From the NCBI GenBank assembly GCA_905198745.1, contig CAJKDU010000038.1, positions 1-23,856 on the forward strand: a stretch of DNA of 23,856 nt, given 5' to 3'. Positions within the stretch are counted from its first letter, which is position 1. Each line of letters opens with the position of its first letter. The notes below the pieces were generated by a model, which searched no databases, was not told the DNA's origin, and saw only the letters and a list, made by a program, of their open reading frames with translations. A program made the translations under genes and the position numbers. The DNA is from an uncultured Prevotella sp. (GTDB taxonomy: Bacteria > Bacteroidota > Bacteroidia > Bacteroidales > Bacteroidaceae). This document shows positions 15,801 to 23,732 of this stretch, piece by piece.

Positions 15801-17299
15801 TCTACAATGCCGTGCTCTACCGCACCGGCATACAGTTGCGCTCACAACGGGAAACACGTGATGCCATCTTGAAATCAAACGACAAGGCGCTCATCTCGTT
15901 GGTTGACTCGCTCAATATCCTACGTTCGGAACAGAAGGCCATCAAGTTTGACATACTCCATGAAACGCAAGAGGAAATCAACAGGAAATACATATTAAAT
16001 GCTTCCTACCAACAACGTATCAACCTCCTGGAACGGAGTATTGTGGACCAAGCCGCACCTTATCGCGACAAGACACCGCTCGATGCCACATGGCAGCAGG
16101 TGCGCAATCAGTTGAAGGATGGTGAAGCCGCAATGGAGTTTACCTATGCCTATCCCTATTGGATGGCATTGGTGCTGACACCTGGGTGCAAAGAACCGAA
16201 GGCCATTCCACTAGTCGTGGCAGACACACTCGCCAACCGGATGAAAGCATTGGGAGTTACTTCTCCCACAGCCATTGCCCGAAAACTCTATAATGACAAA
16301 GCCATCGACCTCTACGCCATGCTCTGGCAACCACTGGAAACAGAGTTGGGAGAAATCAAAAGGGTTTACTATGCCACCCAGGGATTACTCTCTTCCATAG
16401 CCTTTGCCGCCATAGTCCGACCTGACGGGTCTTTCCTCACAGACCATTACGACCTCTGCCCGCTCACAACGACGGCACAGCTATTGACCCTAACGGACGA
16501 ACATCAGCCTAAATCCATACTGGCCATGGGTGACATCTGCTATTCAGACAGGCAACTGGAACAGGTGAGCCAGGGCGATACCGAAAATGCCCGCGGCGAC
16601 GAAGACACTACCATTGATGATTTCAGCGAACGTGCCTCCAAACGTTACCACTTCAAATATCTGCCCTTCACGCAAACGGAAGTGGCACAAATAGAGAATG
16701 CCTTTGCCAACCGACAGTTCACAGTAAGGGTACGCACGGAAGCTACAGAGAAAACGCTTCGCAGTCTGTTGACACAAAAGCCTGAAGTGGTTCACCTCGC
16801 CACACATGGTTTCTTCATTGCAAACGAAACAAGAGCATTGAAAGTACCCTTCTTCATGCGTTACACTTTAGCTGCAAGCAATTCGATGCAACGTGCCGGT
16901 GTGGCTCTTGCCGGTGCTGAAGACACATGGAACGGCACGAAGGCACCACCAGAAGCCGACGATGGTATTCTCACGGCCGACGAGGTGTCACAAATCGACC
17001 TGCACGGCACTCAACTCGTAGCCCTTTCTGCCTGCGAAACGGCATTGGGCGACTACACCTTCGAAGGGGTAATGGGATTGCCAAGAGGCTTTAAGCAAGC
17101 AGGCGTGAAGTCATTGTTGGTCAGCTTGTGGAGTGTCAACGACAAGTCTACAGCCCTGTTGATGTCGTCTTTCTACCGTTACTGGATGCAGGGCGAAACC
17201 AAACAAAAGGCTTTCAAGCATGCCGTGACCGATGTGCGCAAACTTTATCCACAGCCCTATTACTGGGCTCCATTCATGTTACTCGATGCCATTGAATAA
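12857..17299 (+). CDS. Exported TPR-CHAT protein 2, long form (putative caspase-like peptidase)
   Basis: The product has 1480 residues with a signal peptide ending near LHA-Q. About 550 N-terminal residues of helical repeats have no counterpart in protein 1. From about residue 560 onward the protein parallels protein 1 throughout: TPR-like helices (SKGRVQEALDMVNKGIE), a shared AYKLMNED segment, a pre-CHAT segment (LTEQEQNAFMENYGDPSAW) and the CHAT domain. The dyad is His1317 (HLATHGFF) and Cys1393 (ALSACETALGD), again 76 residues apart. The final 110 or so residues are nearly identical to protein 1, pointing to tandem duplication with possible later gene conversion. The gene starts 21 bases after protein 1. 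Export suggests a periplasmic or extracellular role; the substrate is unknown. Confidence 0.95.
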   Translation: MTHTTLPLKWLLTLLLLGSVTWLHAQSAYEYIEEHRQWMKEHYPKAESLSQEQQLREAAFAVMDEMREPEAMALLHAVGKHVPEVETYAAFMQTDGKDYKFAHSLQALQALYQQAEQQLGKENPTTGWCKYLWMNCRSNMENIYPLMDGIIQEQKTAAKKNPDKENKALVCLFQLLKFDASQLITFITSPDLYDEVLQAEREAVKLYPFADQTPSRMRAWLYTRLGTAKSSFAAIHESEAAFNKVELLPDSFYGHNTNTGILHNAEHYFKLAEDTYLKLFKPGHPEVIEYYVCAESARENYNTISDDNLNVLKVFYDYASQYNGQGTLSTLLRKVNYWSMLASRGKEIKDAFMWRPMLESFRQYLGEECPYYSMMALHLCEIVSLYAPNDFTEASQLFDEAVAKAWGTDNMKSAYVRYMLYGSLKDIMPQVYKEKIEPIAEFYAKNHSNDFVSILLGRRMALDVYMGSRDLKTGTNIQQRVCEDTKQRYGASSYVYLQEKAMELNWLASYDSQSARKQYPALIEQMKKAHIDHTDVLGDYATLENGAGNLELAAKLYQQAYDESSNEGLTHKRAYLLLSKLSVLPFTKDTEEEQENVYAQARKILDANTDSLCFIPTNYSLAADWLYSKGRVQEALDMVNKGIEVCKWQDSGFSSTYITLLTKRYNIYMYGLDDMRTAYKLMNEDLEVFEQQNLNYYTTDMLDFLWGVYNLMPKNSNNLFTLMKYFTLIAKMTISIGQQNGMEPNYMSVYGVRLYCELIRFYIQGTNIKKQVNTDLLSEDQRAAWTKSWKDFDKNFDMLAGIETQLKQLQEQLPQFNKQIGYFNMLDAFENYYLYLKPDKEKAFSYMMMHKEESKSLFHEEHRKACLNLFDFYLQNKQYDEAKQLYAQDIKPLEEDAQATPSSKLPLYNLMCNLCLAQHDYEHMLPYARKHYEAVKDIMSRNFPMLTEQEQNAFMENYGDPSAWLATCMAGMRDKQQIAPEVYNAVLYRTGIQLRSQRETRDAILKSNDKALISLVDSLNILRSEQKAIKFDILHETQEEINRKYILNASYQQRINLLERSIVDQAAPYRDKTPLDATWQQVRNQLKDGEAAMEFTYAYPYWMALVLTPGCKEPKAIPLVVADTLANRMKALGVTSPTAIARKLYNDKAIDLYAMLWQPLETELGEIKRVYYATQGLLSSIAFAAIVRPDGSFLTDHYDLCPLTTTAQLLTLTDEHQPKSILAMGDICYSDRQLEQVSQGDTENARGDEDTTIDDFSERASKRYHFKYLPFTQTEVAQIENAFANRQFTVRVRTEATEKTLRSLLTQKPEVVHLATHGFFIANETRALKVPFFMRYTLAASNSMQRAGVALAGAEDTWNGTKAPPEADDGILTADEVSQIDLHGTQLVALSACETALGDYTFEGVMGLPRGFKQAGVKSLLVSLWSVNDKSTALLMSSFYRYWMQGETKQKAFKHAVTDVRKLYPQPYYWAPFMLLDAIE

Positions 17300-17311
17300 A
17301 AACAAAAGACT

Positions 17312-17935
17312 ATGTTACATCTTAAAACTTTAATAACCGTACTGGCGGTTTCGTCCACTCTGCTCCCTGCCCAGGCTCAAGAATGCTCACCCAAGATGGC
17401 TGAGTATAAAGCCGGCTGCCAGAAGATGCTCGACGGTATAGCCAACAAGGACAAGTATGCCCTGTATGAAGCAAAGGAAGACTTCAGCAAAGTCAGCATG
17501 GAAAGCATTGAACCGAAATGCAAGGTGGGAAAACAAGCCGAAGGCAAGGCCAGCATCCTGTTCTGCACAGAATTCGCCGACTCACTCATCAAGCACGACT
17601 TCATTGTCAACGACCTTGACGACATCTCCATCATGCGCAATGCCGACGACAGCGACCTCCTCGTCTTCCACCGCTCCATAGCAGCCAAGGGTACTCTCTG
17701 CTACGAATGGGAGGGTTGCGGAAAATGCGAGTTGCTGCTCATCACACAAAAGGGAGGAAACGTGAAGGTGACAGTGACCGACGAGTCATCGGGCAAACAA
17801 TACACAGCAAAACCTGATACAAAAGGCAACATGAGCTACGTGACTTGGGATATGGGCATTTCTGACGGCACCTATTCCATCCGCGTGGAAAATCCAGACT
17901 CGCAACCCGTATCTTTTGCCATAGCACTCAACTAA
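17312..17935 (+). CDS. Small secreted protein with beta-sandwich-like C-terminus, between CHAT genes
   Basis: The product has 207 residues and a signal peptide (about 1-22, ending PAQA). The Cys at 25 is not in a lipobox, so it is probably soluble. The N-terminal half is charged and helical; the C-terminal half (about 125-207) has alternating beta-strand character and ends DGTYSIRVENPDSQPVSF, resembling pre-peptidase C-terminal (PPC-like) sandwiches, though the match is only by eye. A CxxC pair, Cys136 and Cys139 in GCGKC, could bind metal or form a disulfide. It is 12 bases after CHAT 2 and 14 before CHAT 3, so it is made with them. A substrate, activator or inhibitor role is possible but untested. 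Confidence 0.85.
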   Translation: MLHLKTLITVLAVSSTLLPAQAQECSPKMAEYKAGCQKMLDGIANKDKYALYEAKEDFSKVSMESIEPKCKVGKQAEGKASILFCTEFADSLIKHDFIVNDLDDISIMRNADDSDLLVFHRSIAAKGTLCYEWEGCGKCELLLITQKGGNVKVTVTDESSGKQYTAKPDTKGNMSYVTWDMGISDGTYSIRVENPDSQPVSFAIALN

Positions 17936-17949
17936 AGACAACAAACCAT

Positions 17950-20241
17950 ATGAAAAGGCTCCTGTTTCTCCTTGCCATCCTCATCTTCCACCTGCACCCG
18001 GTCCTTGGCCAATCGTGGATAGCACAGATGCGCAGTGCCGACCAAAAGGCCAAAGCGGAACAATGGCAGGAAGCTGTCGACTGTTACACTTCTGCCATCA
18101 ACGCCACACCCGACAAGACCGCCAAGACGGAATGCCTGCAACACCGTGCGTCTTGCTACAAACATCTGGACCGCTATGACCTTGCCCAGGCAGACTATGA
18201 GGCTGCTCTTGACCTGTCGACAGGCCAGGATATAAAAGCCTCCATAACCTACAACATGTCCGACCTGCTCATCCAGACCGGTCAATATCCCCGTGCCATC
18301 TCTTTACTTGAAAACATCAGGTTGAACAATCCCGAACAAGACTTCAAGCGACTGGCCAACCTCTCCACTGCTTATGCCTATACAGGACAGGAAAGCAAGG
18401 CTCTCGCCATGCTCAATGATGTCATTGCCCACTATAACACAAACAATGCCACACGGGCACGACTCCTGCAAAACCGGGGCTATATACTGTGGAGCCTCAA
18501 CAAATACGACCAGGCTCTGCAAGACCTCAACGAAGCCTTGCTGCAACTACATGGAAACACATACTATATTACCCTTGCCAATAAGGCTTTGGTCAAAGCG
18601 GAAACAGGAAGATACGAACAAGCATTGCAACATATTGACGAGGTGTTGAGATGGCAGGCACAAGTACTCGGCACCCGTCATTCCACCTATCTCATCTCGC
18701 TCCGCAAAAAGGCGGAAATCCTGCTTAAGGCTAAACGGACACAAGAAGCCACACATGCCTATAAAGATTTCTTCTCCGCAGAGAAGGATTATGTGCGCTC
18801 TAACTTCGGATCCATGACCGAACAAGCGCGCCTTGACTTTTGGCTAAAAGAAAATCCACTAGTATCGGAGATGTTCTCGTTAGGCAATGCTGCAGCGCCA
18901 CTACTCTATGATGTGGCGCTTTTTCGCCGCCACATTGCACTGATGGGCAAACGCACTGCTGAAAACCACAAGGAGTTGGAAACCACACTGGCACACGACC
19001 ACACTCAAGTGGCAAACCGACTGCAAGCGCAAGAGGCAGCCATAGAGTTCGTCTGCTATCAGAACCTGCTGTCCGGTGATTCGGTCTATGCCGCCATCAT
19101 CTGCACCAAAGCAGGAACAAAATACGTGGACATAGCCACCCGTAAACGACTTCACAACCATCGCTTCGGCAGAACGACACTCCAGCAAGCCATATGCCAA
19201 GGTGCACGTCATGCTTCAGCCATATACACAGATTCCACACTTGCCGCCCTGGTTTGGGCACCTGTATGCCAAGTGCTTCCATCCTCTATTAAGCGTCTCT
19301 ATTTTGCGCCCGAGGGCATCTTCCAAATGCTCGGTATAGAAAACCTTCCCTATCCTGCAGCACAGAAGTTGGACCTGCGTCGTGTTTCGGCAACCAGTCG
19401 CATCCATTCTGCCACTTCCCCTGCAAACGGAAAAACTTTGGTCATAGGCGGACTCGACTACAACCAAAAGCGCTCTTCCACCCCATCAATTTCATCTTCC
19501 TCGAACCATACGGCCTATGACACAGCCTTGCGAATGTGCGGTGCGCCATTATCGTTCAAGAATCTGCCGGCTACGATTCCCGAAGCAGATACCGTGGCAC
19601 ATGTCATGGGCACTGATTGCCGCCAAGTGATATGGGAACAAGAACTTAAAGAGGTTCTAAACAAATATGCCGTTGTTCACCTCGCCACTCATGGTTACAG
19701 TCTGGAGGTGTCACTTAATCCTCCATCCATATTTCTCCGTGATTCTCTGCGACACGACAATACACTCTGGGCATCGGGGATGGCTCTGACAGGAGCCAAT
19801 GTAGAAGGCAAGAGCGAAAGCGGAGAGGACGGATTGCTCTCGGCACGGGAACTGTGCGACCTTGACCTGTCAAACGTGCACTTCATTGTTCTGTCGGCCT
19901 GCCAAACTGCCCAAGGTGTGGTCTGTGATGAAGGTCCAGCCGGCATGCTCAGAGCATTGAAGAAAGCGGGTGCCGGTACCATCATAGCCACCTTATGGGC
20001 TGTCAACGACAAGTCTACACGTCTCTTCATGAAAGCCTTCTACCATGCCTGGCGCATCGAACACAAAGACGTACACACAGCCTTTCGCCAAGCCCAGCAA
20101 GCCATTCAGCAGTATGCCATTCCTCAAGCCCAACGATCTGTGTCGGCCATACTGCACAGAAAACCGGACACACCATCCACCATCATGGTTCACCCCTATC
20201 GCAGTCCTCAATATTGGGCACCATTTATCCTCATAGACTGA
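17950..20241 (+). CDS. Exported TPR-CHAT protein 3 (putative caspase-like peptidase)
   Basis: The product has 763 residues with a signal peptide (MKRLLFLLAILIFHLHPVLG). Residues about 30-290 are clear TPRs (for example EQWQEAVDCYTSAI and LNKYDQALQDLNEAL). A pre-CHAT segment, MTEQARLDFWLKENPL, follows, then the CHAT domain (about 340-763). The dyad is His581 (HLATHGYS) and Cys651 (LSACQTAQG), 70 residues apart, against 76 in proteins 1 and 2. It lacks their acidic linker with SER-KRYHFKYLPFT and has instead a Ser-rich linker (SSTPSISSSSNH). It is therefore a diverged third member, not a recent copy. It ends the operon; no terminator is obvious before the tRNA promoter. Confidence 0.95.
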   Translation: MKRLLFLLAILIFHLHPVLGQSWIAQMRSADQKAKAEQWQEAVDCYTSAINATPDKTAKTECLQHRASCYKHLDRYDLAQADYEAALDLSTGQDIKASITYNMSDLLIQTGQYPRAISLLENIRLNNPEQDFKRLANLSTAYAYTGQESKALAMLNDVIAHYNTNNATRARLLQNRGYILWSLNKYDQALQDLNEALLQLHGNTYYITLANKALVKAETGRYEQALQHIDEVLRWQAQVLGTRHSTYLISLRKKAEILLKAKRTQEATHAYKDFFSAEKDYVRSNFGSMTEQARLDFWLKENPLVSEMFSLGNAAAPLLYDVALFRRHIALMGKRTAENHKELETTLAHDHTQVANRLQAQEAAIEFVCYQNLLSGDSVYAAIICTKAGTKYVDIATRKRLHNHRFGRTTLQQAICQGARHASAIYTDSTLAALVWAPVCQVLPSSIKRLYFAPEGIFQMLGIENLPYPAAQKLDLRRVSATSRIHSATSPANGKTLVIGGLDYNQKRSSTPSISSSSNHTAYDTALRMCGAPLSFKNLPATIPEADTVAHVMGTDCRQVIWEQELKEVLNKYAVVHLATHGYSLEVSLNPPSIFLRDSLRHDNTLWASGMALTGANVEGKSESGEDGLLSARELCDLDLSNVHFIVLSACQTAQGVVCDEGPAGMLRALKKAGAGTIIATLWAVNDKSTRLFMKAFYHAWRIEHKDVHTAFRQAQQAIQQYAIPQAQRSVSAILHRKPDTPSTIMVHPYRSPQYWAPFILID

Positions 20242-20300
20242 CTGATTCCCGTCTTTTTCCATAGAAAGGCAAGGTTTAGGAATAAAAAGCACAAAAATAT

Positions 20301-20331
20301 TTTGCCAGTTCAGAAAATACGTGTACTTTTG
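20301..20331 (+). promoter_or_regulatory. Canonical promoter of the tRNA gene
   Basis: TTTG (20301-20304), a 19-nt spacer and TACTTTTG (20324-20331) match both boxes of the Bacteroidota housekeeping consensus. The predicted start is about 12 nt before the tRNA. Confidence 0.75.
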
Positions 20332-20349
20332 CAATCGGTTTTGAAACAT

Positions 20350-20424
20350 AGGGGCGTAGCCCAGTTGGTTTAGAGCGCTGCAGTCACATTGCAGAGGTCA
20401 TCGGTTCGAGCCCGATCGTCCCTA
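20350..20424 (+). tRNA. tRNA-Val (anticodon CAC)
   Basis: The full cloverleaf can be drawn: acceptor AGGGGCG with CGTCCCT (one G-T pair), D arm with GTTGG, anticodon stem CTGCA/TGCAG with loop GTCACAT (T33, anticodon CAC), and T arm ATCGG/CCGAT with loop TTCGAGC. The discriminator is A (20424). CCA is not encoded. It reads the GTG valine codon. Two small oddities are G at position 32 and a C-A mismatch in the D stem. Confidence 0.93.
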
Positions 20425-20432
20425 CTTAGTTT

Positions 20433-20483
20433 CAAACGAAAACCGCGGTATGAACTATTGTTTCATGCCGCGGTTTTCGTTTG
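20433..20483. terminator. Long hairpin terminator, probably bidirectional
   Basis: The arms 20433-20454 and 20462-20483 pair over 22 bp (one T-G wobble) around CTATTGT. The GC core CCGCGG is flanked by AAAA on the left and TTTT on the right, so each strand has a GC stem followed by T's. It lies 8 bp after the tRNA and about 90 bp past the DUF5723 gene, and can serve both converging transcripts. Confidence 0.8.
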
Positions 20484-20576
20484 AGTTTAATCACACAAAG
20501 AAACGGCCCAATGAAACTGGTTATTTGTTTCACCGGACCGCTTCTGTCAAATAATCTGTATTGTCTGCATCATCCA

Positions 20577-21986
20577 CTACCATGCCACGCTCATGCCGAG
20601 TGTTACACTAGCGTTGGAACTGAGCGGAATAAACTCCTTGCTGGTCTTGCCAAGTATATGGTCCATGCCCAGATAGAAGTTGTAGCCCTTGGGATGAATG
20701 TTGAGCACCCAACCGAAACTGGTGGCAAAGCTGCTCACAGCCATGTTGATGCCGCCGTCAAGCCACTTGGTAGGTGTCCAGTTGGCACTCAGTCGGCCCT
20801 CAGTCCAGGAATAGTCACCGTTGAGACGGGTGCTGCTGAGGAAGCCGAAGGTCAGTTTGCGATAAACAGGCAACGTATATTCACACCCCACATTGATGGT
20901 GGCACCGATACCGGTAGAACGCTTGCCCTGGTCGCCCTTGTCCTGCAGGTTGATGAAATCAGTAATCTGGTCGCCATAGGAGTCGGTCTGGTCATCCACT
21001 GTCACGCCCTGTCCGTCTTTGACAGCCACATCATGGAAGCCGTTGAATTCAAAAGACTTCTTCATGTTGGTGGCCTGAATGTTGTTGGTCCAGGAGATGA
21101 AGCCGAGGTCGAGCACCGAGGCACTCACCTTCCAGTCTTCATTAATCTTGTACACCGCTCCCAAGTCTACCGCCATACCGAAACCGCCAAGACCGGCACC
21201 GTCCACGTCCACGTCATCGATCTTCTCATAAGTGCCTTTGCCTTCCTGATTATATTCCTCGCGGGTCATTGTGTACTGGAAGCCTTTCATCGACACGTTG
21301 GCCTGTGCATCGCCGCTCACCATCCATTTGTCGGTTCCCGAGAGGTCTGCCTTCACGTCCTTGAACTGGAAGTCGCCACGGGCAGCACCGAAAAGGAATT
21401 TCAACTTGGCACCAATACGGAGTTTCTCGTTGATGTCGTGAGAGTGACCGAGTCCCAGTTCCACATACGACATGGCATGCACACCGATGTTGCCCATGTC
21501 ATAAGTCTTGTTACCTGTATTGCGAGCAAATTCAATCAATTCATAAGGCAGGGACAAGCCGAAGTTGGTCTTCGAATTGATTTCTATTGTGTTGTATCCG
21601 CCAAATCCCTTGAAACCCATTGACAGGATGGCAAGGCCCACATCTCCCACAATGCGATTGTTGCCCTTGCTGAACCCCTTGAGTGCTTCCTCATTGGAAA
21701 GATAGGGATTCATAAAGGTAGTCATTTTCTTGTCGCTTCCCTGTCCGTACATAGGGTTCTTCACCACCACGTCACCATAGCCGAAGTTTCCCTGGAGCCC
21801 CACACTGATGTTACCCAAAGCGGGAATAGAGAAGTAACCCTGGTCATTGCCGTAGGCTGGGTTCATGTCGTGGCGGAACTTATAGTCTTGCGTATGGTAA
21901 GCCGAATTCAGGTTCTGGGCTGTAGCCGAGCCTCCTGCCACCATCATGGCGGCAAGGAAGAAATATTTGTTGAATGTCAATTTCAT
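20577..21986 (-). CDS. DUF5723-like outer-membrane protein
   Basis: The product has 469 residues with a signal peptide (about 1-24, ending ATAQ). The mature protein is built of Gly- and aromatic-rich amphipathic strands throughout, as in an outer-membrane beta-barrel, and ends in short alternating hydrophobic residues (SVTLGMSVAW, with a terminal aromatic). The opening (NSAYHTQDYKFRHDMNPAYGN) and length resemble the DUF5723 family of Bacteroidota; this assignment is from memory of the family. Its function is unknown. It follows the lipoprotein gene by 21 bases, so the two are likely cotranscribed and may form a surface complex. It converges on the tRNA and CHAT operon. Confidence 0.8.
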   Translation of the reverse strand: MKLTFNKYFFLAAMMVAGGSATAQNLNSAYHTQDYKFRHDMNPAYGNDQGYFSIPALGNISVGLQGNFGYGDVVVKNPMYGQGSDKKMTTFMNPYLSNEEALKGFSKGNNRIVGDVGLAILSMGFKGFGGYNTIEINSKTNFGLSLPYELIEFARNTGNKTYDMGNIGVHAMSYVELGLGHSHDINEKLRIGAKLKFLFGAARGDFQFKDVKADLSGTDKWMVSGDAQANVSMKGFQYTMTREEYNQEGKGTYEKIDDVDVDGAGLGGFGMAVDLGAVYKINEDWKVSASVLDLGFISWTNNIQATNMKKSFEFNGFHDVAVKDGQGVTVDDQTDSYGDQITDFINLQDKGDQGKRSTGIGATINVGCEYTLPVYRKLTFGFLSSTRLNGDYSWTEGRLSANWTPTKWLDGGINMAVSSFATSFGWVLNIHPKGYNFYLGMDHILGKTSKEFIPLSSNASVTLGMSVAW

Positions 21987-22007
21987 AATAGTTTGGATTG
22001 TTATGGA

Positions 22008-23732
22008 TTAGTTAAAGTCGCCTATCACTTTGCCCACGAGCTGTATCTTCACGTCTTTGAGCACGAGCGTGTGCTTTTGGGCGTTGAGGGTTATGCCTGT
22101 CACTGCACCTCCTTCACCGTTGGCCTTGCCCGACACGAGGAACACTATACCGTCAAGTTTCTTCACGGCATTCTCTTTCTTCTGCACCAGTTTGACGCTC
22201 AAAGGTGATGTCACCGTGGTCTGTCCGTCCAAGGATGCCGCCACATTTCCTTCCACCACGACTTCAATGTCATCTCTGCTCAGCGGCTTGTGGTCAACGC
22301 CCACCGGCACGGCTTCTACGTGAAGATAAGCGGGCACGGCACTTTCCACATTGGCAGTAGCAAGAATGTAGCTGTTCTTTGACAGTTGCAAGTCTTTCAC
22401 GTCGTCGTTCCATCCGTCGAGTGTATCCTTATATTCTACATCGGCATTCTCTGCAAAAGCTATCGGAGCATTCACAGAATAGGTGGGCTGGATGGTATAT
22501 TGCTTGCCAAACTCGAACGATCCCTTTTCCTGTTCATTGGCTTCAGCCGTAGCTGCAAAGGTTATCTTGTCGGGTATGGTACTGATAAGTGTGGAAAGCG
22601 TCGGCACCTCAATGACCTGGTCATAGCCCGTCACACCATCCTTCTTACGGCAGATGCAAATGGTGGAAGTCTTGGCAGCTCCAACTTTGATGCCGTCCAC
22701 ATTGACCTTGGCCGTCTGCCTGCCGTCCTTCACGGCTGTCAACGTTCCTTTTACCTTTCCCTCTACGTTCATGTCGTTGCTAATTGTCAGCTTGATTTGC
22801 GGGTTATACAAATCTATGTTCACGTTGCCGCCCGTCAGGAAGTCGGGAATGCCCGCCTTGTCTATTTCCACACTGCCCAGGTCGTTGAGGGCAATGTTGG
22901 GTTTGAAGTATCCAGTAGCGGAGTTGATGCTGATGTCACTGATGTCTATGCCCACACTGAGGGTTGTTCCCGTAATCATTTGTGGATTGCTGCAAAGGGC
23001 GTAGACGTCTACACCGCCCTTCAGTTCTATGGTGTTGCTGCCCATCACCACATCATCACCGCCACCGACATAATCTATCTTGCTGATCGTGATCGTTTCG
23101 TCGACAGATCCAGTAACATTAGTGAATTTCACGGTGTTGCCCTCCACCTGGTAACTGGTGCCAGCCTCAACAACCATATATTTAGGGAAGGTAATGTCCA
23201 GTTGGTCTATTTTGCCCAATGATGTAGGCACAGAAAAATGCACCCGTATCTTGGCGTCGGTTTCCGACTCAAGCAGCCTTACCACCTCTACAGGCTTGTC
23301 ATACTTGTAGTCCATGTCGAGTACACGCCCTTTGGCTGTAAGAGCATTAGACAGAGCACGTGTGCCCATGCCGTTCGACTGCGTGGAAGATTTGTAAAAC
23401 GAGATTAAATGGCTCTCCTTGCGTACACCTTTCAGAATTATCCTGCCAATATTGGGATGCACTGCCGGAACAGGATTCTTCATATCCTGCCGGAACACAT
23501 AGTCGCCATTGGCTTCTTCCACTACACAACCGTCGGCTTCAAGTTCGAGCACGTCGGCAAGTTTGATAACATCTGTCGAACTGACTGGTATTTCCAGTTT
23601 GTCTCCACCAATACCTATCGTGGCGTCGATCTCATTGAAGTCGTAATCGTTGTCGTTACAACTGGTAAACATCGCAACTCCCGACATAAGGCATAATGCG
23701 AGGAGCCTAACGTGAATGGGTCTTTTTCTCAT
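22008..23732 (-). CDS. Putative surface lipoprotein of unknown function
   Basis: The product has 574 residues from MRKRPIHVRLL. I rejected the longer frame to 23807 because it puts 25 residues in front of a clean lipoprotein signal. The lipobox is FTSC with Cys25, followed by NDNDYDF; acidic residues right after the Cys are a known export mark for surface lipoproteins in Bacteroidota. The rest is rich in beta-strand patterns (many VxVxG and Thr/Val runs) and looks like several stacked sandwich domains, without catalytic motifs that I recognise. It is first in a two-gene unit with the DUF5723-like barrel gene, which suggests a lipoprotein-barrel pair at the outer membrane. Confidence 0.85.
   Translation of the reverse strand: MRKRPIHVRLLALCLMSGVAMFTSCNDNDYDFNEIDATIGIGGDKLEIPVSSTDVIKLADVLELEADGCVVEEANGDYVFRQDMKNPVPAVHPNIGRIILKGVRKESHLISFYKSSTQSNGMGTRALSNALTAKGRVLDMDYKYDKPVEVVRLLESETDAKIRVHFSVPTSLGKIDQLDITFPKYMVVEAGTSYQVEGNTVKFTNVTGSVDETITISKIDYVGGGDDVVMGSNTIELKGGVDVYALCSNPQMITGTTLSVGIDISDISINSATGYFKPNIALNDLGSVEIDKAGIPDFLTGGNVNIDLYNPQIKLTISNDMNVEGKVKGTLTAVKDGRQTAKVNVDGIKVGAAKTSTICICRKKDGVTGYDQVIEVPTLSTLISTIPDKITFAATAEANEQEKGSFEFGKQYTIQPTYSVNAPIAFAENADVEYKDTLDGWNDDVKDLQLSKNSYILATANVESAVPAYLHVEAVPVGVDHKPLSRDDIEVVVEGNVAASLDGQTTVTSPLSVKLVQKKENAVKKLDGIVFLVSGKANGEGGAVTGITLNAQKHTLVLKDVKIQLVGKVIGDFN

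Noticed and set aside
10058..20241. Type III-E CRISPR craspase or gasdermin defence locus
   Set aside because: No cas genes, repeats or gasdermin-like protein are visible, and the CHAT proteins carry signal peptides, which argues against cytoplasmic partners.
20350..20424. tRNA as an integration site bounding an island with the CHAT operon
   Set aside because: I found no second copy of the tRNA 3' end in the window and no integrase gene.
20481..21623. 380-codon plus-strand frame opposite the DUF5723-like gene
   Set aside because: The opposite strand encodes a protein with signal peptide and regular strands; this frame has no such features.
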